NCBI GenBank assembly: GCA_000209815.1 | Contig: FP929036.1 | Location: 2,255,627-2,319,626 of the forward strand | DNA: 64,000 nt | Source: Butyrivibrio fibrisolvens 16/4 | Lineage (GTDB): Bacteria; Bacillota; Clostridia; Lachnospirales; Lachnospiraceae | Direction: 5' to 3' | Shown: piece by piece, positions 25,913-35,336 of the stretch | Position numbering within the stretch: the first letter of the stretch is position 1 | Layout of the letters: every line of letters begins with the position of its first letter | Notes under the pieces: model-generated | Told to the model about the DNA's origin: nothing | Database searches by the model: none | Seen by the model: the letters and a program-made list of their open reading frames with translations, nothing else | Program-made: the position numbers and the translations under genes

Positions 25913-25963
25913 AAAAGCCACTATTCCAGAGAGATTGAAGTCCCTGAAAATAGTGGCTTTTTA
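25913..25963 (-). terminator. terminator of the MATE gene
   Basis: AAAAGCCACTATT and AATAGTGGCTTTT form a long stem around a 25-base loop, T-rich on both sides, directly at the MATE stop codon. Confidence 0.75.
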
Positions 25964-27332
25964 TTAGTTCCAGACATGCTGTGTATCGAATGCATGTGGC
26001 CAATCAGATACGAGAAGCCAAATCGTAAATACGATAGATGAACAAGCCCATGTAAGTGGGTAGCACCAGCTGATGGTGGTGAATTTAGGTATGAAGCGGA
26101 TGGCTGTAGTGACGTAGATAATACGAACACCACACCAGAAGGTAAGCATAGTTACCATAGGTACAATGGCCTTTCCAGCACCACGCATAATACCTGCTGC
26201 ACAGTGTGAGTATGCCAACAAACAATAGAAGAAAGCGCACACTGCCACCTGCATATGACCAAATGAAATATCCTCTGGATTTTTAATGAACCATCCCAAA
26301 GCTGTGTCTGCAAAAATGTAATAAATAAGTCCGATAGTCTCTGCAAGAACTACGCCTGCAATCACACTCATACGTGCACCCTTAACTGCTCTATCGTACT
26401 TTCTAGCTCCCAGATTCTGGCTGATGAATGTAGGAATGGCCATTGATATGCTAGTGATTGGCAGGAATACAAATCCCTCTATCTTTGAGTATGCCCCCAT
26501 ACCATTCATAGCGTGTGGACCAAAAGCATTTATGTTTTTCTGAACCACAATATTTCCAATAGAAATAACGGAATTCTGTAGTCCCATAGGAAGTCCCTGA
26601 ACCACAATTTCCTTCATCATTCTAGAATGCCATTTAAAAATATGTGGAATTACAATTCCTGTATTATCGTGAATACGAATCAATCTGATGAAGCAAAGCA
26701 AGGCTGATATTCCTTGGGAAACAACTGTAGCAGCTGCTGCACCAACAACACCTGTATGTAAGCCTGCCACCAAAATCAAATCTAAAACTACATTTAATAA
26801 AGACGAGAACAACAAATACATAAGTGGGTGAAAACTGTCTCCCACGGAACGCATTATGTTCATAAATACGTTGTATAAAACGATGGTGGAAATTCCACCG
26901 AAATAAATATTAAAGTATGTAAGAGAGTATGGAAGCACCTCTGCAGGAGTATCAATAATCCTAAGCATAACAGGGACAAAAATGATACCTATTACAGTAG
27001 CTAAAACACTACAAATCAAAGCAAATAATACATTGCTGTGAATGGATTTGCGAATATTTTCATCATCACCTGCTCCATAATATCTGCTGATAATGATTCC
27101 ACCGCCGGCTCCCATTCCTCCAAAAAAATCCAATAATAAAAAAGCTCAAAGCACCGCCAGAGCTAATAGCTGCAAAGGCATTACTTTCAGCAAAGTTTCC
27201 AACAACCCATGCATCAGCTATATTGTAAAGCTGCTGCAAAAGCTGTCCCATAAATAAAGGGATGCAAAACTGTATCATCCCTTTACCAATAGAACCATTT
27301 AATAAATCAATTGATTTACTTTTCATATACAC
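25964..27332 (-). CDS. MATE-family multidrug efflux transporter (frameshifted)
   Basis: 455 aa, 12 membrane helices, if the seven-A run at 27122-27128 is read as six. The break falls inside helix 2 (FFIIGFF, then GGMGAGGGIIISRYYGAGDD); the downstream frame has no ribosome-binding site, so it is one gene. MATE features: N-terminal IPLFMGQLLQQLYNIADAWV, ISRYYGAGDDE, GLPMGLQNSVIS opening the second half, and ISQNLGARKYDRA. It exports cationic drugs or metabolites using a Na+ or H+ gradient. As a run of seven it could also be a slippery, phase-variable tract. Confidence 0.85.
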
Positions 27333-27380
27333 CTCATTAGTCAGCTATCGCTGACATCTTCCACTAAAGTAGAAGCCTAA

Positions 27381-27644
27381 TTAATCCTCATCAAGCACTT
27401 GTATTTCCAGATAGTCGAATGGAATCTCGTCCACAAAATTATCCTGTGTGAATCTCGCTTTTCCGTGGCGCTTAAATTCCCTAATAGTAGATTCCAGCCA
27501 GACGGGCTTGCTAGTATCAAATTCATAGCTGGCTTTGTCTACAGCATTAAAAATCTTATGAGTGCGAGTCTCATCTGTTTCGTCTTCTATAACAAGGTCG
27601 TGAAGAAGATGATTGTCTTTCCACGATTTGAACCATATTCTCAT
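27381..27644 (-). CDS. conserved hypothetical protein, 87 aa
   Basis: Small soluble protein with no known motif. The pattern MRIWFKSWKDNHLLHDLVIE and the ending FVDEIPFDYLEIQVLDED suggest a compact alpha/beta fold. Its start overlaps the stop of the TrmH-family gene (TAATG, 27641-27645), so it is translationally coupled to pfkA-trmH. Function unknown. Confidence 0.75.
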   Translation of the reverse strand: MRIWFKSWKDNHLLHDLVIEDETDETRTHKIFNAVDKASYEFDTSKPVWLESTIREFKRHGKARFTQDNFVDEIPFDYLEIQVLDED

Positions 27645-28452
27645 ACATTACCTCTTTGCCTATGTGTTTCGTACATTAATAACGCAGCCGCAACAGAAGC
27701 ATTCAGAGATTCCAGCTGGCCTTCCATAGGAATCTTAAGATAACTGGTGGCGTGGGAAGACATCTGGTCTGTAAGTCCATTGCCTTCGTTTCCAATCATA
27801 AAAGCTGTAGGCCCGTTATAATCAAACTCATCATAAAATTTTTCGCCCTTAAGATGAGCCGCATATACTGATACGCCATGCTTAGTCTTAAGCTCTTCTA
27901 TTGTGGCAGCTAAATCCGAAACTACAATGTGAGGCACTCTAAAAATGCTGCCCATTGTAGAACGAACTACCTTTGGCGAATATAAATCCACTGTGGTGCT
28001 GTTCATAATGATACCCGTAGCACCAGCACCCTCTGCAGTACGAATGATAGTACCCATATTTCCTGGATCCTGCAGTGACTCCAACACAACTATGTGAGCT
28101 GGCTTTCCAGAAGAGGCTCCCAGAACATCTTCCAGAGTGAAATCCTGCATCTTTACCAGGGCAAGGACTCCCTGAGGTGTAACAGTGTCGCTCATAGAAT
28201 CGAATACCTTTTTAGCAACCTCTTCTATTGGGACTGATGGTGCTTTTGCAGAAATCTGTGAAATAAAGGCTGCTCCATCCTCTGATGTGCCAAAGCCTTC
28301 CACATAATAGATGGCATGCAAAAGAGACGATGGTACTTCGGCCACCGCCCTAATTCCCTCAACCACAAAAAGCCTTTGAGCTTTGCGCTCTCTGGCTTTT
28401 TGTTAAGTGCTATTATGTTTTTGATTTGATTATTCTGTGTACTTGTAATCAT
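27641..28452 (-). CDS. TrmH/SpoU-family RNA 2'-O-methyltransferase (frameshifted)
   Basis: 270 aa when the five-A run at 28367-28371 is read as six. The start MITSTQNNQIKNIIALNKKP is the usual beginning of these rRNA/tRNA methyltransferases and overlaps the end of pfkA by 23 bases. The SPOUT catalytic part holds ESLQDPGNMGTIIRTAEGAG (motif 1), FMIGNEGNGLTDQM (motif 2) and IPMEGQLESLNASVAAALLM (motif 3); these three form the trefoil knot that binds AdoMet. The exact RNA target is not clear. The break separates only the N-terminal 30 residues. Confidence 0.88.
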
Positions 28453-29422
28453 TGTTCAAAGAATTGCAAATCTGATACTGATATTCATCAACGTCCTTGT
28501 GCATTGCAAGAGCCTCGTCGATATCGAAATCAACGAACTCACCGTGACGATAACCAACAACACGGTTTGTCTTGCCTTCGCAAAGAAGATCTACTGCCAT
28601 AGCACCCATTGTAGATGCGTAAACACGATCCTTACATGTAGGTGAACCACCACGCTGCATGTGACCAAGGATAGTAGCACGTGTCTCGATACCTGTGGCT
28701 GCCTCAATACGCTTAGCCATAGATGTTGAGTGACCAATACCCTCAGCATTAATAATAATATGGTGCTGCTTGCCCTTCTTACGTCCCTCGATGATGTGAT
28801 TTACAAGCTTCTGCTCGTCGTAATCATATCTCTCTGGAAGAAGAACATCCTCAGCGCCGTTTGCGATACCGCACCAAAGAGCGATATAACCAGCTCCACG
28901 ACCCATAACCTCGATAATAGAGCAACGCTCGTGAGATGTAGATGTATCACGAACCTTATCGATAGCTTCCATAGCTGTATTTACAGCTGTATCGAAACCG
29001 ATAGTGTATTCTGTACAAGCGATATCAAGATCGATAGTACCTGGAAGTCCAATTGTATTGATGCCGAACTTAGAAATCTTCTGTGCACCCTTAAATGAAC
29101 CATCACCACCGATAACAACGAGACCATCGATGCCAGCCTGCTTAGCCATATTAGCAGCCTTTTCCTGATATACAGGATCAAGCATCTCAAGGCATCTTGC
29201 AGTCTGAAGAATAGTACCACCACGCTGAATAGTCTCTGAAACGCTATGAGCGTTCATATCTATAATCTCGCCGGAAAGAAGACCAGCGTAACCACGTCTG
29301 ATTCCCTTTACTGTCTTACCATGAGCAATAGCCTGACGAACAACGGCACGGATAGCCGCATTCATGCCAGGAGCATCACCACCGGAGGTAAGAACACCGA
29401 TTGTGTTAATCTTATCTGCCAT
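28430..29422 (-). CDS. pfkA: 6-phosphofructokinase (ATP-dependent)
   Basis: 330 aa from the ATG at 29422, preceded by TTAGGAGGAATAATCAA; a longer in-frame reading upstream covers the promoter and is not coding. PFK motifs: GVLTSGGDAPGMNAAIRAVV (ATP site), VIGGDGSFKGA, PGTIDLDIACTEYTIGFDTA (catalytic Asp; the usual PGTIDND is PGTIDLD here), MGRGAGYIAL and LGHMQRGGSPTCKDR. It phosphorylates fructose-6-phosphate in glycolysis. The Asn-to-Leu change in the usually invariant NDI segment is odd and worth checking. The promoter carries a CcpA-type cre box. It forms an operon with the TrmH-family gene. Confidence 0.93.
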   Translation of the reverse strand: MADKINTIGVLTSGGDAPGMNAAIRAVVRQAIAHGKTVKGIRRGYAGLLSGEIIDMNAHSVSETIQRGGTILQTARCLEMLDPVYQEKAANMAKQAGIDGLVVIGGDGSFKGAQKISKFGINTIGLPGTIDLDIACTEYTIGFDTAVNTAMEAIDKVRDTSTSHERCSIIEVMGRGAGYIALWCGIANGAEDVLLPERYDYDEQKLVNHIIEGRKKGKQHHIIINAEGIGHSTSMAKRIEAATGIETRATILGHMQRGGSPTCKDRVYASTMGAMAVDLLCEGKTNRVVGYRHGEFVDFDIDEALAMHKDVDEYQYQICNSLNNDYKYTE

Positions 29423-29468
29423 TTGATTATTCCTCCTAAATGTATCCCTTTTCAAACAATCCCAATCT

Positions 29469-29497
29469 ATTTTAGCCTCTTTTGTAACCGTTTTCAA
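29469..29497 (-). promoter_or_regulatory. pfkA promoter with overlapping cre box
   Basis: TTGAAA, 17-base spacer, TAAAAT on the minus strand. The 15 bases TTGAAAACGGTTACA (plus 29483-29497) match the catabolite-responsive element WTGAAARCGYTTWCW at all but one position and cover the -35 box. CcpA control of pfkA is known in other Firmicutes; direction of control here is not evident. Confidence 0.6.
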
Positions 29498-29588
29498 TAT
29501 TTTTTTCTTGACATTTAGTCTAAGGTTCATGCAGGTTTTTTCAGGCTTTGCACCAGCCGATTCTACCATCTCTTAGTCTTGGCAAACT

Positions 29589-32500
29589 CTATTTTTTATC
29601 TACTACCTTTACGTTGTCCTTACCGAAGCTATTATACAGGATCTCTAAATTTTCATTTGTAGCTCCAAATGCCCAGTTAGGACCCATTCTCTTAACAGCC
29701 TTTTCTGATTTAAGGTAAATCACCAAACCATCATTGCCATCCATGCCTCTGACAGCCTCAGAAAGCTGACCTTCCTTCGATTCGTAATCTGCCTTATCCT
29801 CAAACTGAACCCAAACCTCTCTTCCACAGTCATCAAAGCTCTTGATGTCCTGACAGATTAGCTTGGCATCCTTTTCTTCTTCAGCCTGAACGCGGCCCTT
29901 CACAAAAACTTTATTACCTTCGTAAATAAATGAGCGGGCAGCATCATAACTATTAGGAAATACAATGACTTCTATGGTACCAGTAAGGTCCTCTATTGTG
30001 ATGAAAGCCATAGCCTTGCCCTGTTTTGTATATTTGTTGGTGATACCAGTAATCATTCCACCAACGATTACCTCGCTGTCATCCTTGACAGAAACCTCAC
30101 CTGTCTCCTCGTCGATAAGGAATTTATTGGCCTGGGCTGTAACATTTTTCTGCAAAAGAGAAATGTAATCGTCCAAAGGATGTCCACTTACATAAACACC
30201 CATCAGCTCCTTTTCAAAAGCCAAAAGCATCTCCTTGTCGAACTCGTCTACCTTAGGCATTGTGATTTTCAGGTCTTCCTTCTGCTCTTCGCTGGCAAAA
30301 TCAAAAAGAGACATCTGACCTTCAATCTCGTTCTTTTTCTTATTATTTACAGAATCCAAAATCTCTGGGAATACCATACACTTTTGTCTACGGTTTCCAT
30401 CCATTGTATCAAGGGCTCCTGCCTTAATAAGATTCTCTATTGTTCGTTTATTGGCATCGTATTTGCTAATTCGCTTGATAAAATCCTCTAAATCCCGGTA
30501 TGTGCCATTTTTTTCTCTATCATAGATAATGGCATCAATTGTATTTCGTCCCACTGATTTGATAGCGTAAAGACCATAACGAATCTTGTCTCCATCTACA
30601 GAGAAACGGCCCTCTCCATTATTTACATCTGGAGGAAGTACCTGAATACCATTGCCTCGGCAAACAGCAATATACTCTGCGACCTTACCACTGGCATCGA
30701 TAACTGATGTCATAAGGGCGGCCATAAATTCTATTGGATAATATTTCTTAAGGTACGCAGTCTGAATGGCAACCACCGCATAGGCAGCAGCATGGGATTT
30801 ATTGAAAGCATACTTTGCGAAATCAACCATGTGATCATAAATACCATTGGCAACCTCTGAAGAAATCCCCTTAGAAACACAGCCTGGAATCTGTGTAATC
30901 TTTCCGGTAATGTGGTTTTCAATCTGACCACCATTAACGAAAATCTCGCGGTTCTCCTCAATGACATACTGCTTTTTCTTACTCATGGCACGTCTGATTT
31001 CATCCGCACCACCAAGTGAATATCCTGCAAGCTGCTGAACAATCTGCATAACCTGCTCCTGATAAACAATACAGCCATAAGTAGGAGCAAGAATAGGCTC
31101 TAGCTCTGGAGTATCATAAACAATAGCGTCCTTCGCGTTCTTTCCCTTTATATAGGAAGGAATGAAATCCATTGGGCCTGGACGATAAAGTGAAATACCC
31201 GCAATAATATCTTCTATTGAATGAGGCTTCAGCTCCTTCATAAAGTTCTTCATACCGGTAGATTCTAGCTGGAACACGCCCTCGCATTTTCCTGCAGAAA
31301 TCATATCCATAACGCCCTGATCATTATAATCAATGGCATCCATATCCAATTTAATTCCGTGGTTCTTCTCCACAAGCTTGACCGCATCATTGATAACAGT
31401 AAGTGTGCGAAGGCCAAGGAAATCCATTTTCAGAAGACCCAGCTCCTCGATGGTGGTCATGACGAACTGAGTAACAATACTGCTTCCATCAGCACCACGA
31501 GCCACAGGAACATATTCATCCATAGGCTTTCCTGCAATAACCACACCAGCAGCATGCATACCCGTATTACGTGGCAATCCTTCCAATGTTCTGGCAACAT
31601 CTATAAGATTTTTTACCTGATCATCAGACTCATAAACAGCCCTAAGCTCGGAGTTGGCCTCCATAGCCTTATCCAAAGTCATTCCCAAATCCATAGGAAT
31701 CATCTTTGCAATAGAATCTACGTATCCATAAGGCAAATCCATTACACGACCAACGTCACGAATAACACCTCTGGCCTTTAATGTACCGAAGGTAACAATC
31801 TGAGTAACGCAATCCTTACCATATTTTTCAATAACGTAATCAATAACCTCACCACGACGCTCGTAGCAGAAATCAATATCTATATCGGGCATGGAAACAC
31901 GCTCTGGATTAAGGAAACGTTCAAACACCAGAGAATATTTCATTGGGTCAATATTGGTGATACCTGTGGTGTAGCTGACAAGGGAACCTGCAGCCGAGCC
32001 ACGGCCAGGACCTACTGGAATACCGTGGGTTCTGGCATAGTTGATGAAATCCCAAACAATAAGAAAATAATCAACGTATCCCATATTCTTGATAACCTCA
32101 AGCTCGTACTTAAGGCGTGGCTTTAGCTCGCTAGCCTTATCACCATAGCGGCGATCCAAGCCCTCGTAGCACAGCTTATTAAGATAGGTCCAAGAATCAT
32201 ATCCTTCTGGCACCTCAAAATGTGGCAGCTTTGTAACGCCAAACTCTATCTCTACGTGACATCTGTCTGCAATCTCCTGAGTGCGACCAATAGCATCAGT
32301 AGCGTATGGGAAGAGCTGAAGCATCTCCTCTTCGCTCTTAACGTAAAACTCACTGGTCTCGAAGCGCATTCTATCCTCGTCCTGCAGCTTCTTTCCAGTC
32401 TGGATGCAGAGCAACACATCGTGGCTATCTGCATCCTCCTTATTTGTATAGTGGCAGTCATTTGTAGCAACAAGAGGAATACCTGTCTCCCTGGAAAGAC

Positions 32501-33074
32501 GCATAAGCCCCTGATTAACATTTTTCTGCTCTTCTATACCGTGATCCTGAAGCTCCAAAAAATAATTGCCTTCTCCAAAGCAATCACGATACTTTAGTGC
32601 CACAGCCTTAGCCTCATCATAAAGACCTCTATTAAGAGCCCTTGCCACCTCTCCAGCAAGGCATGCAGAAAGGCAGATAATGCCCTGATGGTACTGCTGC
32701 AAAATCTCGAAATCTACACGTGGCTTATAGTAATAACCATCCACATAGCCCTTAGAAACTATCTTGATAAGATTCTGATAACCCTGATTATTTTCTGCAA
32801 GCAAAATAAGGTGGTAGTAATGATCCTCCCCCTGAACACGTTCCCTATCAAAACGGGAACCAGGTGCAACATACACCTCGCATCCAAGGACAGGATTAAT
32901 ACCTGCCGCCTTACATTCTTTGTAAAAATCTATAACGCCGTACATATTTCCATGGTCTGTGATGGCAGCTGCCGTCATGCCCATGTCGACGCATTTTTTA
33001 ACATATGCTTTTATCTTATTGGAACCATCCAGGAGTGAATACTCTGTATGGGTATGAAGATGAACAAAGCTCAT
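29589..33074 (-). CDS. dnaE: DNA polymerase III alpha subunit (DnaE)
   Basis: 1161 aa. N-terminal PHP domain (FVHLHTHTEYSLLDGSNKI, AAITDHGNMYG, GCEVYVAPG). The polymerase core has GPGRGSAAGSLVSYTTGITN with DPMKYSLVFERFLNPER and the catalytic Asp pair in MPDIDIDFCYERRGEVIDYV, plus the third acidic site in VTQFVMTTIEELGLLKMDFL. Then come LYRPGPMDFIPSYIKGK and CIVYQEQVMQIVQQLAGY. Helix-hairpin-helix and OB-fold (VGGMITGITNKYTKQGKAMA) domains follow. Gram-positive cells have PolC as well; DnaE there extends RNA primers on the lagging strand. Full-length and intact. Confidence 0.97.
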   Translation of the reverse strand: MSFVHLHTHTEYSLLDGSNKIKAYVKKCVDMGMTAAAITDHGNMYGVIDFYKECKAAGINPVLGCEVYVAPGSRFDRERVQGEDHYYHLILLAENNQGYQNLIKIVSKGYVDGYYYKPRVDFEILQQYHQGIICLSACLAGEVARALNRGLYDEAKAVALKYRDCFGEGNYFLELQDHGIEEQKNVNQGLMRLSRETGIPLVATNDCHYTNKEDADSHDVLLCIQTGKKLQDEDRMRFETSEFYVKSEEEMLQLFPYATDAIGRTQEIADRCHVEIEFGVTKLPHFEVPEGYDSWTYLNKLCYEGLDRRYGDKASELKPRLKYELEVIKNMGYVDYFLIVWDFINYARTHGIPVGPGRGSAAGSLVSYTTGITNIDPMKYSLVFERFLNPERVSMPDIDIDFCYERRGEVIDYVIEKYGKDCVTQIVTFGTLKARGVIRDVGRVMDLPYGYVDSIAKMIPMDLGMTLDKAMEANSELRAVYESDDQVKNLIDVARTLEGLPRNTGMHAAGVVIAGKPMDEYVPVARGADGSSIVTQFVMTTIEELGLLKMDFLGLRTLTVINDAVKLVEKNHGIKLDMDAIDYNDQGVMDMISAGKCEGVFQLESTGMKNFMKELKPHSIEDIIAGISLYRPGPMDFIPSYIKGKNAKDAIVYDTPELEPILAPTYGCIVYQEQVMQIVQQLAGYSLGGADEIRRAMSKKKQYVIEENREIFVNGGQIENHITGKITQIPGCVSKGISSEVANGIYDHMVDFAKYAFNKSHAAAYAVVAIQTAYLKKYYPIEFMAALMTSVIDASGKVAEYIAVCRGNGIQVLPPDVNNGEGRFSVDGDKIRYGLYAIKSVGRNTIDAIIYDREKNGTYRDLEDFIKRISKYDANKRTIENLIKAGALDTMDGNRRQKCMVFPEILDSVNNKKKNEIEGQMSLFDFASEEQKEDLKITMPKVDEFDKEMLLAFEKELMGVYVSGHPLDDYISLLQKNVTAQANKFLIDEETGEVSVKDDSEVIVGGMITGITNKYTKQGKAMAFITIEDLTGTIEVIVFPNSYDAARSFIYEGNKVFVKGRVQAEEEKDAKLICQDIKSFDDCGREVWVQFEDKADYESKEGQLSEAVRGMDGNDGLVIYLKSEKAVKRMGPNWAFGATNENLEILYNSFGKDNVKVVDKK

Positions 33075-33164
33075 AACATTTCTCTCTTCCTAATTAAATC
33101 TATCAACATTTTATAGTGATAGAAGGAAAAAGCAAACGTATTTTCTAGCTGTTCATCTTCCACA

Positions 33165-33383
33165 TTAAAATCCGTATGCGATTTCATCTGCAAATAAAAT
33201 TAGTTCACGCTCCACTCTTGCATAATCAGAATCTACAAATCTATATCTGTAAGCATCCCCAATTACGTTTTCAACTGGTTCTTCATCCATAAGCTCATCA
33301 TCAAGATCTCTTGTGTAGATAAATACTGCTACGCCAACAAGTGCAAAAACCACATAACCAATAACTACTAACATCATTTTCAT
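33165..33383 (-). CDS. small single-pass membrane protein
   Basis: 72 aa, ribosome-binding site AGGAGG. One membrane helix (residues 3-24, VVIGYVVFALVGVAVFIYTR) is followed by an acidic tail with aromatic residues (DLDDELMDEEPVENVIGDAY). No family recognised. Upstream lies a 21-base sequence identical to one before the 37743-38957 gene, both placed eight bases before a -10 box, so the two genes probably share a regulator. Confidence 0.65.
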   Translation of the reverse strand: MKMMLVVIGYVVFALVGVAVFIYTRDLDDELMDEEPVENVIGDAYRYRFVDSDYARVERELILFADEIAYGF

Positions 33384-33430
33384 TTACCTCCTAAGCAACT
33401 GCTTTGTTTACTGTTTCATTTGTTGAACAC

Positions 33431-33465
33431 AGTATATCGCACCCTTTATCACACAAGTGTCACAC
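33431..33465 (-). promoter_or_regulatory. promoter with shared 21-base upstream box
   Basis: On the minus strand GTGTGACACTTGTGTGATAA begins a 21-base box (plus 33445-33465) followed after eight bases by TATACT (plus 33431-33436). The identical box, at the same distance from TACAAT, lies at 39012-39032. There is no good -35 hexamer, which fits an activator-dependent promoter. Confidence 0.55.
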
Positions 33466-33466
33466 T

Positions 33467-33563
33467 GAAAAAAAGCACCTAGTTACACTCTCAAGCCTTA
33501 GTATTGACCCCTCACGAGATTGGCTCGGGGTTCAACACTAAGAGCTTGATAGTTACTAGGTGC
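33467..33563 (-). terminator. very long hairpin terminator of the Na/Pi cotransporter gene
   Basis: Arms beginning GCACCTAGTAACT and ending AGTGTAACTAGGTGC pair over about 35 positions (with AGCTCTTAGTGTTGA opposite TCAATACTAAGGCTT) around a GC-rich tip. A run of seven T follows on the minus strand. It starts six bases after the gene's stop codon. The stem is several times longer than other terminators here. Confidence 0.8.
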
Positions 33564-33568
33564 AAGTA

Positions 33569-35188
33569 TTACGAATGATCTTTTAGTGCATACGCAATGT
33601 TGATAGCGTGGTCGGCGCATCGCTCCAGGTCTGTAACCATGTCTGAGAAGATAACGCCTGCGATAGGTTCGCACTTGTTTTCCATAAGACGCTCAACGTG
33701 GTGATTGATGAGCTGCTTTTCCTGCTTGTCGACCTTAGCCTCAAGCTTTTCAATCTTTGAGAGATTTTCATAATTCTCAGAAGTGAAAATATCGATGGCG
33801 AGCTCAACTTCTTCCATTGAATTGTCAGCCATTTCCTTAAGTTCCTTGGCTGCCTTCTTTGAAAGCTTTGTCTTTTTGTTTTTCATACGGGTAGCATATT
33901 CGATGATGTTTTCAGCATGATCTGAGATACGCTCCATATCAGTAACTGCAATAGTAATTGCAGAAATCTTTTTAAGCATTGCTGGTGTAAGATTCAGAGC
34001 CTGAAGCTTAACCATTGCATCCTGAATAGCATGATTGAGGATGTTAACAGTTTCTTCCCGCTCCTCAACATCTTCTACCTTTTCAGGTGAATAATCGAAG
34101 AAGCAGTCGATAGCCTTTTCAAAATTCTCAGCTGCAATAGCACCCATTCTGGCTGCCTCAAGCTGTGCCTGATGAATAGCCATGTTTGGTGGTACGTTGC
34201 TGACCTGAGTCATAAATACAAGCTTTCTGTCTTCTGCTGCACGAGTCTCCTCTGGAAGCTCAGGAATGAACATATATGTAAGTCTGATAATCCACTCTGT
34301 GAATGGGAAGATAATACATACAGCTAAGATAGCGAAGATTGTATGTGTGTTAGCTATCTGTCTTGCAGGATCAGCTGAAAGTGACTGAATCCATGGAAGA
34401 AGTGGTGTCAAATTAATAATTACAACAATTACGGCTGCTCTTATTAAATTGAACAAAAGATTTAAGATAGCTGAACGCTTTCCGTTTCTGTTTGCTGTAA
34501 GTGATGCAAGAAGGTTTGGTGTAACTGAACCGATGGCTGCACCAATTACAAGATATACTGCAACATTGTAATCTAAGATGCCTTGGACAACGAAAGCCTG
34601 GAAGATAACTGTTGCTGATGATGAACTCTGTAAGAGGGCTGTGAAAGCAATACCAAATACTAGTGCAACAAATGGGTTAGTAAGTCCACTGAGGAAGTTC
34701 TTGAACATTTCCGAATGAGCAAGTGGTGCAATGGCTGCCTTCATGATGGTAATACCCTGAAAGAGCATACCAAAGCCCATGATAACTGTACCAATGTGCT
34801 TTACTAAATCCTTCTTGATGAAAAGATACATTACTGCACCAGAGAATAAAAATAATGGTGTGAATGTAGCAATATTAAAAGCTGTAATCTGTGCTGTGAT
34901 AGTGGTACCGATATTAGCACCAAGAATAACTCCAATAGCCTGTGCCAACGTCATCATGCCTGAGTTAACAAAGCCGATAACCATAACATCAGTAGCTGAA
35001 GAGCTCTGGACCAGGACTGTCATAATCAGTCCCACAAGAACAGCTACGAACTTGTTAGTAGTAGCCTTCTCTAAGATAACTTGAAGATTATCACCGCAGC
35101 TGTTTTTTAGACCAGTGGACATAATGGACATTCCAAATAGGAATAGACCCACTCCACCTAACAGTGATATCATTTCTGAAATTGTCAT
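33569..35188 (-). CDS. Na+/phosphate cotransporter with PhoU-like C-terminal domain
   Basis: 539 aa. N-terminal 310 residues: the Na/Pi-cotransporter II fold with its two inverted repeats, each with the QSSSAT signature (VLVQSSSATDVMVIGFV and ALLQSSSSATVIFQAFV), and GANIGTTITAQITAFN. C-terminal 220 residues: a helical PhoU-like domain with paired repeats (ITDMERISDHAENIIEYATR and VTDLERCADHAINIAYALKD; the TDMERISDHA/TDLERCADHA motif binds metal in PhoU). It imports phosphate with sodium, or exports it. Stand-alone transcription unit. Confidence 0.94.
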   Translation of the reverse strand: MTISEMISLLGGVGLFLFGMSIMSTGLKNSCGDNLQVILEKATTNKFVAVLVGLIMTVLVQSSSATDVMVIGFVNSGMMTLAQAIGVILGANIGTTITAQITAFNIATFTPLFLFSGAVMYLFIKKDLVKHIGTVIMGFGMLFQGITIMKAAIAPLAHSEMFKNFLSGLTNPFVALVFGIAFTALLQSSSSATVIFQAFVVQGILDYNVAVYLVIGAAIGSVTPNLLASLTANRNGKRSAILNLLFNLIRAAVIVVIINLTPLLPWIQSLSADPARQIANTHTIFAILAVCIIFPFTEWIIRLTYMFIPELPEETRAAEDRKLVFMTQVSNVPPNMAIHQAQLEAARMGAIAAENFEKAIDCFFDYSPEKVEDVEEREETVNILNHAIQDAMVKLQALNLTPAMLKKISAITIAVTDMERISDHAENIIEYATRMKNKKTKLSKKAAKELKEMADNSMEEVELAIDIFTSENYENLSKIEKLEAKVDKQEKQLINHHVERLMENKCEPIAGVIFSDMVTDLERCADHAINIAYALKDHS

Positions 35189-35336
35189 TTCTTTCTCCTT
35201 CTACCCGGTTTACATTCTTAGTAACCGTACTTTTCCTTCGCGAAAAGTAAATTCCTATTCTTTCTATTTTTTTGTCCGAAAATATCATAACAAAAAAGTA
35301 GTGGAATGTCTAAGAATTTTGTTTTTTCAGCACTTT

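Noticed and set aside
29423-29569. N-terminal extension of PfkA
   Set aside because: It covers the promoter, the cre box and the ribosome-binding site. The ATG at 29422 starts the standard PFK N-terminus.
31359-31781. 140-codon plus-strand ORF inside dnaE, and similar ORFs over dnaE and valS
   Set aside because: They lie antisense in intact conserved genes, with no ribosome-binding site or coding character of their own.
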